Positions 7,846-14,428 of a stretch of 14,428 nt of DNA are shown here, piece by piece (the first letter of the stretch is position 1; each line of letters opens with the position of its first letter). The notes beneath the pieces are model-generated. The model was given only the letters and a program-made list of their open reading frames with translations, was not told the origin of the DNA and searched no databases. Position numbers and translations under genes: made by a program. Origin of the DNA: Planctomycetota bacterium (GTDB lineage Bacteria; Planctomycetota; Planctomycetia; Gemmatales; Gemmataceae); contig JAGWVO010000049.1 in the NCBI GenBank assembly GCA_018970845.1, forward strand, positions 1-14,428, written 5' to 3'.

Positions 7846-10410
7846 TCAGCGGAGTCGGCGATACAACAAAACCGTGAAACCCACGAAGGCGGCGAGCATC
7901 GGCATCCCGAACTCCAGGCCGCTCCGCCACAGGCCCGCCTTCTCGGCGCTCCAACCCAACCGCGGATACTCCCATTCGCCATCGTCACCGGGCCGGCGCG
8001 CCAGCCTGTCGTCGCGGCCGATGAGCCAATTGAACAAGTCGGTCACAAGCCGTTCCCTCGCCGGATCCAAGGTCGGCCCGATGAGCCACCAAGCCTCGCC
8101 GATCACCGCCGTGCGGACATAGCCGGGAGCCTTTTCATCCTTGCCGAACCATGACTCGGGCAACTTTTCCTCGGCGACAGCGCCCACGGGGAACGGTCCG
8201 CGGCGCCGCTCGAGCAGCGCGTCCTCGAGGGCCGGCTTTTCCTGCTTCGTCCCGGTGGCCGACTTGAAGGCCGGAGTCGCCGACTCCGTGGCGAACGGTT
8301 GGTCCTCGTTCCAGGAGTCGGCGGAGGTCATCAGGATCTCGGCCTGCTGCCTGAAGCGGTCGGGTTGGTCCTTGTCGGCCTCGATGTAGACGGGTCGGGC
8401 ATGGCGAAGCCGCAGTTGCAGCCTTGGATCCTCCCGCTGGGCCCTTCCGAGGCCGCGGGAGGCCAGCCACTGGCTCACGCGAACCGGATGGTCGGCCTTT
8501 TCAGCCGGCCGGCGCGCCGAGGCCGGGTAACCGGTTCCCGGGGTCCACGACAGCATCAACGGAGGCACCTTCACCTCGGTGCCGCCCGTGAGGCCGCCGC
8601 CCTGCCTTTCGCCGAAGGCCACCTCCTCGGCGTCGAACAAAACCGTCTGGCGGTTGAGCCGGTAACCCAGTTCCTTGATGATCGAATCGACGCCATCGCT
8701 GGCGGTGAAGCCCGCGGGAACCGGGTCGGGCCTGCCGTCGGGCCCCTGCCCGGGCCGCTCGCTCGAGGGGCCCAGGCAAAACAGCACCGGCTTGCCGGAC
8801 TTCATGAACGACTTAACCGCCTCGACCTGTTCGCGATCCAGGCCATGAAGCCACAGGGGCAGGTTCTTGTCGTCGTCGCTCACCACATCGTAAAGCGACG
8901 GCCGGGGCAGCAGCAGCACATCGCAGTCGGCGAGCAATTGGTCCATCTTGCCCTTGAGGTCGGTGTTGCGGCGCTGTTCGGCCAGCGTCTCCAGGTCGAG
9001 TGACGCCCTTTCAGCCTCGATTTCCTTGCGAAGTTCCATGGCGCGCTGGTCGGCCTGCTCGATCTGCTTCCTTTCCTCGGCGATGGCCGCGACCTGGTCC
9101 TTGCGGAACTCATTGAGGATCTCGTCGCGCTTGGCCTTGTCCGCCGGCAGCCTGAACTGCTTCGAAAGCACCTCGGCGATCGCGTCGAGCGACGACTTGG
9201 TCCAGAATTCCTCGCTCGCCTTGAGCGTCTTGTTCACGAACCCGGCGCGCTGCTCGAAACCCTTGGCGATGATCTGCAGCCGGCTGTCAAGACGGTCGAG
9301 CCGGCTTTCCTCGAAGGTGGATACCACCGGCGCGGGTGACCGGCCGAGTTTCTTGAGCACCATGTCGCGCACCTCGAAGCCGTTCCTTTCAAGCGTCTTC
9401 CTGAGGCCCGCCAGGCCGTACACATCGGTTCCCTTGGTGGTGAGCCACTCGTGGATCACGCCGATGCCCACCCGGGGCTTGCGCGCCTCGAGCGACACCA
9501 GCCCGCGGATGAACGGGTAGGCGCCGCGCAGGTCGGGGCCGGCGGAGCCGGTTGGAAGGCCCTGCGGCAGAAGCACGAGGTTGTCCCTTTCCTCGGAAGC
9601 CACCTTGTCGAGCCGGAGGAACTCGTTGAAGCCAAGCCTCTGAACGAGTTCCCGTCCGCCGCCCCCGCGCCGGGCATGAAAAAAAATGCTGCTTTCGGGC
9701 GCCTGGTCGATCGCCGCTCCAAGCGCGGGGTTCTCGCGGGCGATTTCCTTGAGCCGCCTTTCGTGGTTCTCGCTCTCGACATCAAGTTCCACGACCTTGA
9801 GCGACCTTCCGCTGGTTTCCCGGACCAGGTCGACGAGGTCGCGCACCTTTTCGAGGATTTTTCTCTCCGCGGCCAGGTCGAAGCGGTCGGGCTTGTCGGA
9901 AACACCGGGAAACACGCGGTGCATTTGGTACACCACCACGGTCGTGCCCGGCTCGAGGCCTTGAAGCTCGGACACAAGTTCCGTCGGCAAGGTGAAGGTG
10001 CGCGCCCTCGTGAAGTCCCACCTCACCGGGTTGTTGAAGGCGGCGGCGTTGAAGGCGATGACCGCCGCGGCGGCAAGGGCCACCTGCGCGCTCGAAACCG
10101 TCCAGTGCGTGCTCCGCCTTCCGGCGGCGTAGGAGGCCAAGGCCAAAAACTCGGCAACGCCCGCGGCCAGGGCCAAGCCCGCGCCGGCCAGGAACACAAA
10201 CGCGCCCAAGGAAGAAAGGCGCGTGATGTCTCCCGCCAACTTCCCCGCGGCGGCGACCGGCGCGGCCGCCGGATCGGCAAGAACAAGGCCCGTGGCCGCC
10301 AGCAACAGGCCGGCAAGACCGGCGATGCGGCAAGCGAATCGCGACAGCCCCACCCATTCGGCCGCCTGGCGTGGGTCGCGCGCCTGACGGCCACCTTGTG
10401 CTCCGCTCAT
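7846..10410 (-). CDS. gldG: GldG-type ABC transporter accessory protein, membrane-anchored
   Basis: This 854-residue protein belongs to the GldG / ABC_transp_aux group (PF09822). It has a soluble N-terminus, three membrane segments (about residues 26-45, 67-93, 105-124), then the conserved entry RWDFTRARTFTLPTELVSEL (130-149), which corresponds to the FDLT...YTLS segment of GldG. A large soluble domain follows, including CDVLLLPRPS (496-505) and VKSFMKSGKPVLFCLGP (532-548). The segment LVTDLFNWLIGRDDRLARR (788-806) and a final membrane helix (831-850) end the protein. A charged, Glu/Lys/Arg-rich stretch at about 425-495 looks like a coiled coil. Typical GldG proteins as I recall them are about 500-600 residues, so this one is long. 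It starts within the permease stop (TGATG overlap) and has GGAGG eight bases upstream. The role in the transporter is inferred from the family and context; the substrate is unknown. Confidence 0.88.
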   Translation of the reverse strand: MSGAQGGRQARDPRQAAEWVGLSRFACRIAGLAGLLLAATGLVLADPAAAPVAAAGKLAGDITRLSSLGAFVFLAGAGLALAAGVAEFLALASYAAGRRSTHWTVSSAQVALAAAAVIAFNAAAFNNPVRWDFTRARTFTLPTELVSELQGLEPGTTVVVYQMHRVFPGVSDKPDRFDLAAERKILEKVRDLVDLVRETSGRSLKVVELDVESENHERRLKEIARENPALGAAIDQAPESSIFFHARRGGGGRELVQRLGFNEFLRLDKVASEERDNLVLLPQGLPTGSAGPDLRGAYPFIRGLVSLEARKPRVGIGVIHEWLTTKGTDVYGLAGLRKTLERNGFEVRDMVLKKLGRSPAPVVSTFEESRLDRLDSRLQIIAKGFEQRAGFVNKTLKASEEFWTKSSLDAIAEVLSKQFRLPADKAKRDEILNEFRKDQVAAIAEERKQIEQADQRAMELRKEIEAERASLDLETLAEQRRNTDLKGKMDQLLADCDVLLLPRPSLYDVVSDDDKNLPLWLHGLDREQVEAVKSFMKSGKPVLFCLGPSSERPGQGPDGRPDPVPAGFTASDGVDSIIKELGYRLNRQTVLFDAEEVAFGERQGGGLTGGTEVKVPPLMLSWTPGTGYPASARRPAEKADHPVRVSQWLASRGLGRAQREDPRLQLRLRHARPVYIEADKDQPDRFRQQAEILMTSADSWNEDQPFATESATPAFKSATGTKQEKPALEDALLERRRGPFPVGAVAEEKLPESWFGKDEKAPGYVRTAVIGEAWWLIGPTLDPARERLVTDLFNWLIGRDDRLARRPGDDGEWEYPRLGWSAEKAGLWRSGLEFGMPMLAAFVGFTVLLYRRLR

Positions 10411-11264
10411 CAGGCATACCTCCGGCTTTCAAGGCTGCGCACGGTCAGGAACAGGCTGAACAGCGCCACGGTGGCGTAAAGGGTCACGGGCCTCAGGTCC
10501 ACCACGCCCCGCGTGAAGGCCCTGTCGAAATGAAGCGGCACGCTCAGGTAATACGCCAACTGGTAACCCGTGCCGCCGTCCATCGCGTTGGCCGCGAAAC
10601 TCCCGGCGAGAAAAACAACGCCCAGGGCCAGCGAAGCCTGCGCCGCCACCAACTGGTCGCGAACCATGCTGCTCACGCAGACCCCCATCGCCAGGAACAT
10701 CGCCCCGGCCAGGAAAAGGCCGAGGTAGGTCGTGAAGACGGGAGCCAGGTCCGTCGTGCCCGAAAGGCCTGTCCAACCGAAAGAAACACCCGCCAGGATG
10801 GGAAGGTACACAACCGTCGGCAGCCAGAGCACCATGTAAAACAGCAGGCATCCCGCGTATTTCGCCAACACCACCTGCCAGTCGGAAAGCGGGGAGGTCA
10901 TCAGCATCTCGAGCGTGCCCGACGCCTTCTCCTCGGCAAAGGTTCGCATCGTGAGCAGGGGGCAGGCCGCGAGGAACACCAGCCAGAACACCGGGCTGGA
11001 AAGCCAGTGCTGCAGGGGCCACTCGACTCCTCGCGGGCCCGAAGCGATCAGCAGGTCGAGCGTCCCGGCCACGAGCCAGCCCTGCACCCCCAGGAACACC
11101 ACCAGCACCGCATAGGCTATGGGGGATAAAAAGTAAGAGAAGAACTCCTTGTGAAGGAGGCTTCTGGCCTTCCAAAGCGCCATTCCGGCGGCCGCCAGCA
11201 TCGCGAAAGATGCCAAGGCTCCCGCCGCCAGCGCGACAACGGCCACCCAACTGAGTCCACCCAT
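10410..11264 (-). CDS. gldF: ABC-2 type transporter permease, GldF type
   Basis: The product is the membrane-spanning subunit of the ABC transporter. From the ATG at 11264 it has 284 residues with about seven hydrophobic segments (roughly 5-27, 48-68, 90-106, 130-157, 178-198, 205-226, 258-276). Family signatures are KEFFSYFLSPIAYAVLVVF (39-57), the cytoplasmic motif TFAEEKASGTLEMLMTSPLS (108-127), typical of ABC-2 permeases, and DRAFTRGVVDLRPVTLY (247-263), seen in GldF. The reading frame is open back to a TTG at 11327, which would overlap the ATPase gene by 32 bases. The ATG at 11264 has GGAG nine bases upstream and leaves a 31-base gap, so I prefer it. The first hydrophobic segment precedes the usual GldF start and appears to be an extra helix. 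The stop overlaps the GldG-type start as TGATG. Confidence 0.9.
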   Translation of the reverse strand: MGGLSWVAVVALAAGALASFAMLAAAGMALWKARSLLHKEFFSYFLSPIAYAVLVVFLGVQGWLVAGTLDLLIASGPRGVEWPLQHWLSSPVFWLVFLAACPLLTMRTFAEEKASGTLEMLMTSPLSDWQVVLAKYAGCLLFYMVLWLPTVVYLPILAGVSFGWTGLSGTTDLAPVFTTYLGLFLAGAMFLAMGVCVSSMVRDQLVAAQASLALGVVFLAGSFAANAMDGGTGYQLAYYLSVPLHFDRAFTRGVVDLRPVTLYATVALFSLFLTVRSLESRRYA

Positions 11265-11273
11265 GGTTCCCGG

Positions 11274-11277
11274 CTCC
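11274..11277 (-). promoter_or_regulatory. Shine-Dalgarno deciding the permease start
   Basis: The minus strand reads GGAG nine bases before the ATG at 11264, between the ATPase stop (11296) and the permease. This supports the ATG over the further upstream TTG at 11327. Confidence 0.5.
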
Positions 11278-11295
11278 GGTGTTGCTGGAAGTTGG

Positions 11296-12021
11296 TCAGG
11301 CGCCCACGGCCTCGCGTTCCTCGACAAGGTCGAGGAACATTTTCTCGAGCGATTGGCCCGGCGGACACAAGTCGCCCAAGGGCCCTTGGGCGAGCACCTT
11401 GCCGCGCGCGATGATCACGGCCCTGGTGCAGGTTTTCTCCACTTCCGAAAGGATGTGCGTTGAAACCAAAACGGTGTGCTCACGGCCAAGTTCGGCGATC
11501 AACCGGCGGGTCTCGATGATTTGGGTCGGATCCAGTCCGGAGGTCGGTTCGTCGAGGATAAGGACGGGAGGATCACCCACCAAGGCATCGGCCAACCCAA
11601 CCCTTTGCCGGTATCCCTTGGACAGGGTTCCAACCAGTTGCCGGCGAACTCCCGTCAACCAGCACTTTTCCATGCATTCGGCCACCCGGGCGCGGGACTT
11701 GGCGCCGTGGACTCCCTTGATGCCGGCCCGGAAAGACAAGTATTCCTCGACCCTCATGTCGGGATAAAGCGGGCAATTCTCGGGCATGTAACCGATCAGC
11801 GAGCGGGCCCTGAGCGGTTCCTCAAGCACATCGCAGCCCGCCACGATGGCGCGGCCGCCCGAAGGAACCAGGTATCCGGTCAACATCCGCATGGTGGTCG
11901 ACTTGCCGGCGCCATTGGGCCCGAGGAAGCCCACGACCTCACCCTTTCCAACGGAAAAGGTGACATCACGCACGGCGGCGAAATCGCCGTAATACTTGGT
12001 AAGATTGGCCACATCAATCAT
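11296..12021 (-). CDS. gldA: ABC transporter ATP-binding protein, GldA type
   Basis: The product is the ATPase that powers the GldF-type permease; cytoplasmic face of the membrane. From the ATG at 12021 it has 241 residues with a full set of ABC motifs: Walker A GPNGAGKST (34-42), Q-loop region YMPEN (78-82, Glu where most ABC proteins have Gln, as seen in this subfamily), signature LSKGYRQRVGLA (133-144), Walker B VLILDEP (153-159), D-loop SGLD (161-164) and switch histidine in LVSTHILSE. The LSKGYRQRVGLA form is typical of the GldA/bacitracin-type exporters. The frame is open to an ATG at 12054, but the ATG at 12021 has GGAG seven bases upstream and starts the protein at the normal MIDVANLTKYYG. 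It is the first gene of the leftward operon and lies 31 bases before the permease. Confidence 0.95.
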   Translation of the reverse strand: MIDVANLTKYYGDFAAVRDVTFSVGKGEVVGFLGPNGAGKSTTMRMLTGYLVPSGGRAIVAGCDVLEEPLRARSLIGYMPENCPLYPDMRVEEYLSFRAGIKGVHGAKSRARVAECMEKCWLTGVRRQLVGTLSKGYRQRVGLADALVGDPPVLILDEPTSGLDPTQIIETRRLIAELGREHTVLVSTHILSEVEKTCTRAVIIARGKVLAQGPLGDLCPPGQSLEKMFLDLVEEREAVGA

Positions 12022-12028
12022 GTGACGA

Positions 12029-12032
12029 CTCC
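12029..12032 (-). promoter_or_regulatory. Shine-Dalgarno deciding the gldA start
   Basis: The minus strand reads GGAG seven bases before the ATG at 12021, which supports this start over the ATG at 12054. Confidence 0.5.
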
Positions 12033-12074
12033 ACGGGTTCGGGAGGGCCGGCATCGCCGGTGCGGAGGCGGCAA

Positions 12075-12080
12075 ATTATA
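12075..12080 (-). promoter_or_regulatory. Probable -10 element for the Gld-like operon
   Basis: The minus strand reads a perfect TATAAT in an AT-rich island within GC-rich DNA, 53 bases before the gldA start. No good -35 hexamer sits 16-18 bases upstream (a TTGCCC is present but about 23 bases away), so activation or an alternative sigma factor is possible. This is the only strong promoter-like signal I found for the whole leftward run. Confidence 0.5.
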
Positions 12081-12145
12081 CTTTTAGGTGCCTGAACCGC
12101 TCGGGGCAAGTCCCCGGTCCCATACGCCGCAAGCCGGGATTCCGC

Positions 12146-12151
12146 TAAGCT
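12146..12151 (+). promoter_or_regulatory. Possible -10 element for trpS
   Basis: TAAGCT lies 32 bases before the trpS ATG. Its CGCTA context resembles the one at 13607-13611, upstream of the last gene. No clear -35 is seen. A competing candidate, TATACT at 12077-12082, overlaps the opposite-strand TATAAT. Confidence 0.25.
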
Positions 12152-12183
12152 TTCCCAATGAATCCGTTCCACCGGTGACCACG

Positions 12184-13176
12184 ATGAATCCCAAACCATC
12201 GCCCGTTCGCAAGCGAATTCTCAGCGGTGTCCAACCCTCGGGCAAGCTTCACCTTGGCAACTACTTCGGCGCGGTCAGGCAGCATGTCGCCCTCACCGCG
12301 GAGGATGCCGAATGCTTTTACTTCATTGCCGACTATCACGCGCTCACCACCGTCCATGATCCAGCAGCGCTGCGCCAGAATGTGCTCGATGTCGCGCTGG
12401 ATTACTTCGCCCTGGGCCTCGATCCCGACAAGGCCGTTTTCTTCAGGCAGTCGGATCTGCCTCAGGTATGCGAACTGGCCTGGATTCTCTCGACACTGGC
12501 ACCCATGGGCCTGCTCGAACGCGCCGTCAGTTACAAGGAAAAGGTCGACCGGGGCCTTGAATCATCCGTCGGCCTGTTCACCTATCCGGTGCTGATGGCC
12601 GCCGACATCCTCATCTGCCGGTCCAACCTTGTCCCCGTCGGCCGCGACCAGGTCCAGCACCTCGAGATGTGCCGCGACATCGCCGTGAAATTCAACCTCC
12701 GCTACGGCGAGGTCTTCCCGCTCCCCGAATACCGGCTCACCAAGGAGTCGAAGGTGCCGGGCACCGACGGCCAGAAGATGAGCAAAAGCTACGGCAACAC
12801 GATCGACATTTTCGCCGAGGGCAAGGCGCTCAAGAAGTCGGTGATGGGAATCGTCACCGACTCCACGCCCCTGGAGGCCCCCAAGGACCCGTCCGCGTGC
12901 CATGTCTTCGCCCTCCACGGCCTGTTCGCCTCGGCGGAGGAACAGGAGGCCCTGGCCTCCCGCTACCGTGCCGGCGGCATGGGCTACGGGGCCGCCAAGT
13001 CCGAGCTTTTGGGCAAGATCGACGAACACTTCGCGGCCGCGCGACAGCGGCGGCGCGAACTGGCCGCCGACCCGGAACGCGTGGAGCAATGGTTGGTTCA
13101 AGGCGCCGAAAAGGCCCGGGCCGCCGCCGAGGAGACGATGCGCCTTGTGCGATCCGCCGTGGGGCTCAGGCCATGA
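12184..13176 (+). CDS. trpS: Tryptophanyl-tRNA synthetase
   Basis: This cytoplasmic class I aminoacyl-tRNA synthetase charges tRNA-Trp with tryptophan using ATP. From the ATG at 12184 it has 330 residues, the normal bacterial length. The HIGH-type motif is PSGKLHLGNYFGA (H23-N26) and the KMSKS motif is intact at residues 198-202, followed by YGN. Between them lie the conserved YFIADYHALT, ILSTLAPMGLLERAVSYKEK and TYPVLMAADIL segments, which carry the tryptophan and ATP pocket. The frame is open upstream to 12088, but that extension is proline-rich and not TrpRS-like. The Shine-Dalgarno at the chosen start is weak. The stop overlaps the next gene's start as ATGA. Confidence 0.96.
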   Translation: MNPKPSPVRKRILSGVQPSGKLHLGNYFGAVRQHVALTAEDAECFYFIADYHALTTVHDPAALRQNVLDVALDYFALGLDPDKAVFFRQSDLPQVCELAWILSTLAPMGLLERAVSYKEKVDRGLESSVGLFTYPVLMAADILICRSNLVPVGRDQVQHLEMCRDIAVKFNLRYGEVFPLPEYRLTKESKVPGTDGQKMSKSYGNTIDIFAEGKALKKSVMGIVTDSTPLEAPKDPSACHVFALHGLFASAEEQEALASRYRAGGMGYGAAKSELLGKIDEHFAAARQRRRELAADPERVEQWLVQGAEKARAAAEETMRLVRSAVGLRP

Positions 13177-13571
13177 CCATGGACATCGAGGGGTTCGACC
13201 ATGTCACGGTCCTCATCACCGACATGGCGCGCGCCAGGGCCTTTTATGGCGGCATTCTCGGCCTTGAGGAAATTGGCCGGCCAAGGTCGTTCGACTTCAG
13301 GGCGGTCTGGTACCGGGTGGGCGGGAACCAACTGCACCTGTTGGTGAAACCCGAGGCCGACACGATGAGCCCCCGCCATTTCGCGCTCAGGGTGCGTGAT
13401 GTCGCCGCGGCGCGGGACCGCTGCGCGCAAGTCGGCCTGCCGACGGCGGAAACCACCAAGATACCCGGTGCCGACCGGTTCTTTGTCCGCGATCCCGACG
13501 GCAACCGCATTGAGATCATCCGCTGGGACACCCCCTATGATCCCGGCCGCGACGGGGTATTCGACGCCTGA
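13173..13571 (+). CDS. VOC/glyoxalase-fold metalloprotein
   Basis: This 132-residue protein of the vicinal oxygen chelate superfamily (glyoxalase / bleomycin resistance / dioxygenase, PF00903) has the two expected beta-alpha-beta-beta-beta halves. The first opens with FDHVTVLITDMARARAFYGG (8-27) and GLEE; the second has RHFALRVRDV (68-77) and ends in FVRDPDGNRIEIIRW (104-118). Metal-binding candidates in the usual positions are H10, H55, H69 and E114, so a metal site is likely. The substrate cannot be told from sequence: lactoylglutathione lyase, thiol transferase and dioxygenase are all possible, and the protein is shorter than typical dedicated dioxygenases. Its ATG overlaps the trpS stop (ATGA); a second ATG two codons later is an alternative start. 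Confidence 0.88.
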   Translation: MTMDIEGFDHVTVLITDMARARAFYGGILGLEEIGRPRSFDFRAVWYRVGGNQLHLLVKPEADTMSPRHFALRVRDVAAARDRCAQVGLPTAETTKIPGADRFFVRDPDGNRIEIIRWDTPYDPGRDGVFDA

Positions 13572-13609
13572 ACGCGCCGGGAGGGGATGGGTAACCGCCT
13601 CTCCGACGC

Positions 13610-13615
13610 TACAAT
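13610..13615 (+). promoter_or_regulatory. Probable -10 element of the last gene
   Basis: TACAAT (5 of 6 to consensus) sits 10 bases before a GAGGAG Shine-Dalgarno (13625-13630). It would start a transcript with a leader of about 15 bases. No good -35 is seen. Its position downstream of the ATG at 13587 argues that translation starts at 13638. Confidence 0.4.
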
Positions 13616-13637
13616 ATCTCCATTGAGGAGAGGTCCC

Positions 13638-14369
13638 ATGCCGATCACCCTGGCCGCGATACTCGCCCTTGCTCCCTTGCAGGACCCGGGGGTCGCGCTC
13701 TTTTCCCGCGCGGAGCACAAGGTCGATGGCAAGGCCCTGCCCGTGGCCTCCATCAACCGCTCGGCGGGTGAGGCCACCTTCAAGCACACCACGCCTGGCT
13801 TCGAGGCCTTGTCGTGGAGGTTGGGCCATGGCGAGCTGAAGTTCACGAAGATGGAGTCCGGGGAGATCGTGCTCAGGCATAATGGCAAGCGTGTGAACAT
13901 GGATGCCTCGCATGCCGTCGAGATGGGCAAACCCGGACACCTTGAATATGTGAAGGCGGCTGACGACCGCCTGGGCGGCCGCATGCAGGCATTGGCCCAA
14001 TTCCTCAAGAAAACCGAGGAAGCCAAGCTGAGGGAAGCGATCGATGATGTCCTGCTTGCCGAGTACCAGAAGTTGAGGGCGGCGGCGCTGGCGGGAGGCG
14101 ACCACAGGCAGCGGGAACTCGACCTCCTGCTCTTCCGCTGGATGGAAGGGCCCGAGGCCTATCTCCCCACGAAGGCCGGCCTGCCGCTTCGGGAGGTTTT
14201 GGAAAAGGCGATCTGGTTCGACATGCCGGCCAAGGGGCGATTCACGCGGAACGCGAAACTCGACCAATCGTTTCGCGCCTTTCACACGAAGATCCTGATC
14301 GGGCCCGAAGGCGATGAGAGTTCCGGCAAGCGCCGGAATGAACCGTTGCCCGAATGGGGAATGAACTGA
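13638..14369 (+). CDS. Exported protein of unknown function
   Basis: I do not recognise this 243-residue protein. Residues 1-15 (MPITLAAILALAPLQ) look like a minimal signal peptide without basic residues. The first part (about 19-105) is mixed strand/turn (for example ALSWRLGHGELKFT and GEIVLRHNGKRVNM). The second (about 106-200) is charged and probably helical (RMQALAQFLKKTEEAKLREA; LREVLEKAIWFDMPAKG). No catalytic motif or membrane segment beyond the signal is apparent. The start at 13638 has GAGGAG seven bases upstream; an in-frame ATG at 13587 lies before the probable -10 element and is unlikely. It is probably transcribed separately from trpS. Coding quality matches its neighbours, so it is very likely real. 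Confidence 0.75.
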   Translation: MPITLAAILALAPLQDPGVALFSRAEHKVDGKALPVASINRSAGEATFKHTTPGFEALSWRLGHGELKFTKMESGEIVLRHNGKRVNMDASHAVEMGKPGHLEYVKAADDRLGGRMQALAQFLKKTEEAKLREAIDDVLLAEYQKLRAAALAGGDHRQRELDLLLFRWMEGPEAYLPTKAGLPLREVLEKAIWFDMPAKGRFTRNAKLDQSFRAFHTKILIGPEGDESSGKRRNEPLPEWGMN

Positions 14370-14370
14370 G

Positions 14371-14428
14371 ACAGACCCGGCGCCTGACGGCGCTCGGCTC
14401 CCACAAGTCAAAAATGTGGAGCCGAGCG
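14371..14428. terminator. GC-rich inverted repeat at the right edge (terminator or REP-like element)
   Basis: Just after the last gene, CGCTCGGCTCCCACA (14391-14405) pairs with TGTGGAGCCGAGCG (14415-14428) across a nine-base A-rich loop, a stem of about 14 pairs with one bulged base. A smaller hairpin, GCGCC-tgac-GGCGC, lies immediately upstream. No T-tract is visible because the window ends at the stem. The block ACCCGG...CTCGGCTC resembles dispersed intergenic palindromes that I recall from Planctomycetota genomes. Confidence 0.5.

Noticed and set aside
12102..12116. Small hairpin CGGGG-caagt-CCCCG upstream of trpS, considered as an attenuator or T-box
   Set aside because: The stem is only five pairs, there is no T-tract or specifier structure, and it would lie outside the transcript if the TAAGCT promoter is used.
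12669..13172. Longer start for the VOC protein inside trpS
   Set aside because: The extension is low-complexity and out of frame within trpS, and the ATGA overlap at 13173 gives a full VOC domain.
13098..14411. Minus-strand frame of 437 codons opposite the VOC gene and the last gene
   Set aside because: The VOC gene has clear motifs, and the last gene has its own Shine-Dalgarno, -10 and signal peptide on the plus strand. The antisense product has no recognisable domain.
1..14428. CRISPR arrays, tRNA/rRNA genes, transposases, integrases, toxin-antitoxin pairs
   Set aside because: I looked on both strands and found no spaced direct repeats, cloverleaf-like sequence, or proteins of these classes.

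Overview
The window is high-GC bacterial DNA with tightly packed genes, very short intergenic gaps and several ATGA/TGATG stop-start overlaps. Three things point to Planctomycetota, probably a Gemmatales/Isosphaerales-like lineage: a ThuA-domain exported protein of the type abundant in that phylum, an archaeal-type (ApgM) phosphoglycerate mutase, and very short signal peptides with no basic residue. This placement is an inference from gene content; there is no rRNA or other marker in the window.

Minus-strand block (about 12,080 down to 1). A divergent promoter region near 12,020-12,180 starts a leftward gene run. First comes an ABC exporter-like set of the gliding-motility (Gld) family: ATPase (GldA type), permease (GldF type), an 854-residue GldG-type membrane-anchored protein, and a 1432-residue DUF4340-type protein. 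The last two genes are followed after a short gap by a cofactor-independent phosphoglycerate mutase (apgM). Then, after an 81-bp gap with a possible promoter, come three translationally coupled genes: a ThuA-domain exported protein, a 142-residue four-helix membrane protein, and a YncE/lactonase-type beta-propeller protein cut off by the left window edge.

Plus-strand block (12,184 to 14,369). trpS (tryptophanyl-tRNA synthetase) is coupled by an ATGA overlap to a small VOC/glyoxalase-fold protein. A separately promoted gene for a 243-residue exported protein of unknown function follows. The right edge holds a GC-rich inverted repeat that could be a terminator or a REP-like element.

How the genes fit together: GldA and GldF form a likely ABC-2 transport core. 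The GldG-type and DUF4340-type proteins are predicted to be its envelope partners, each anchored in the membrane with a very large outside domain. The most striking thing in the window is that the DUF4340 protein can be read as nine tandem copies of one module, each marked by a Trp motif followed 42-49 residues later by a GLDKP-like motif. Substrate and physiological role cannot be read from the sequence. No rRNA, tRNA, CRISPR array, transposase or integrase was seen, and no gene-free stretch exceeds 300 bases.
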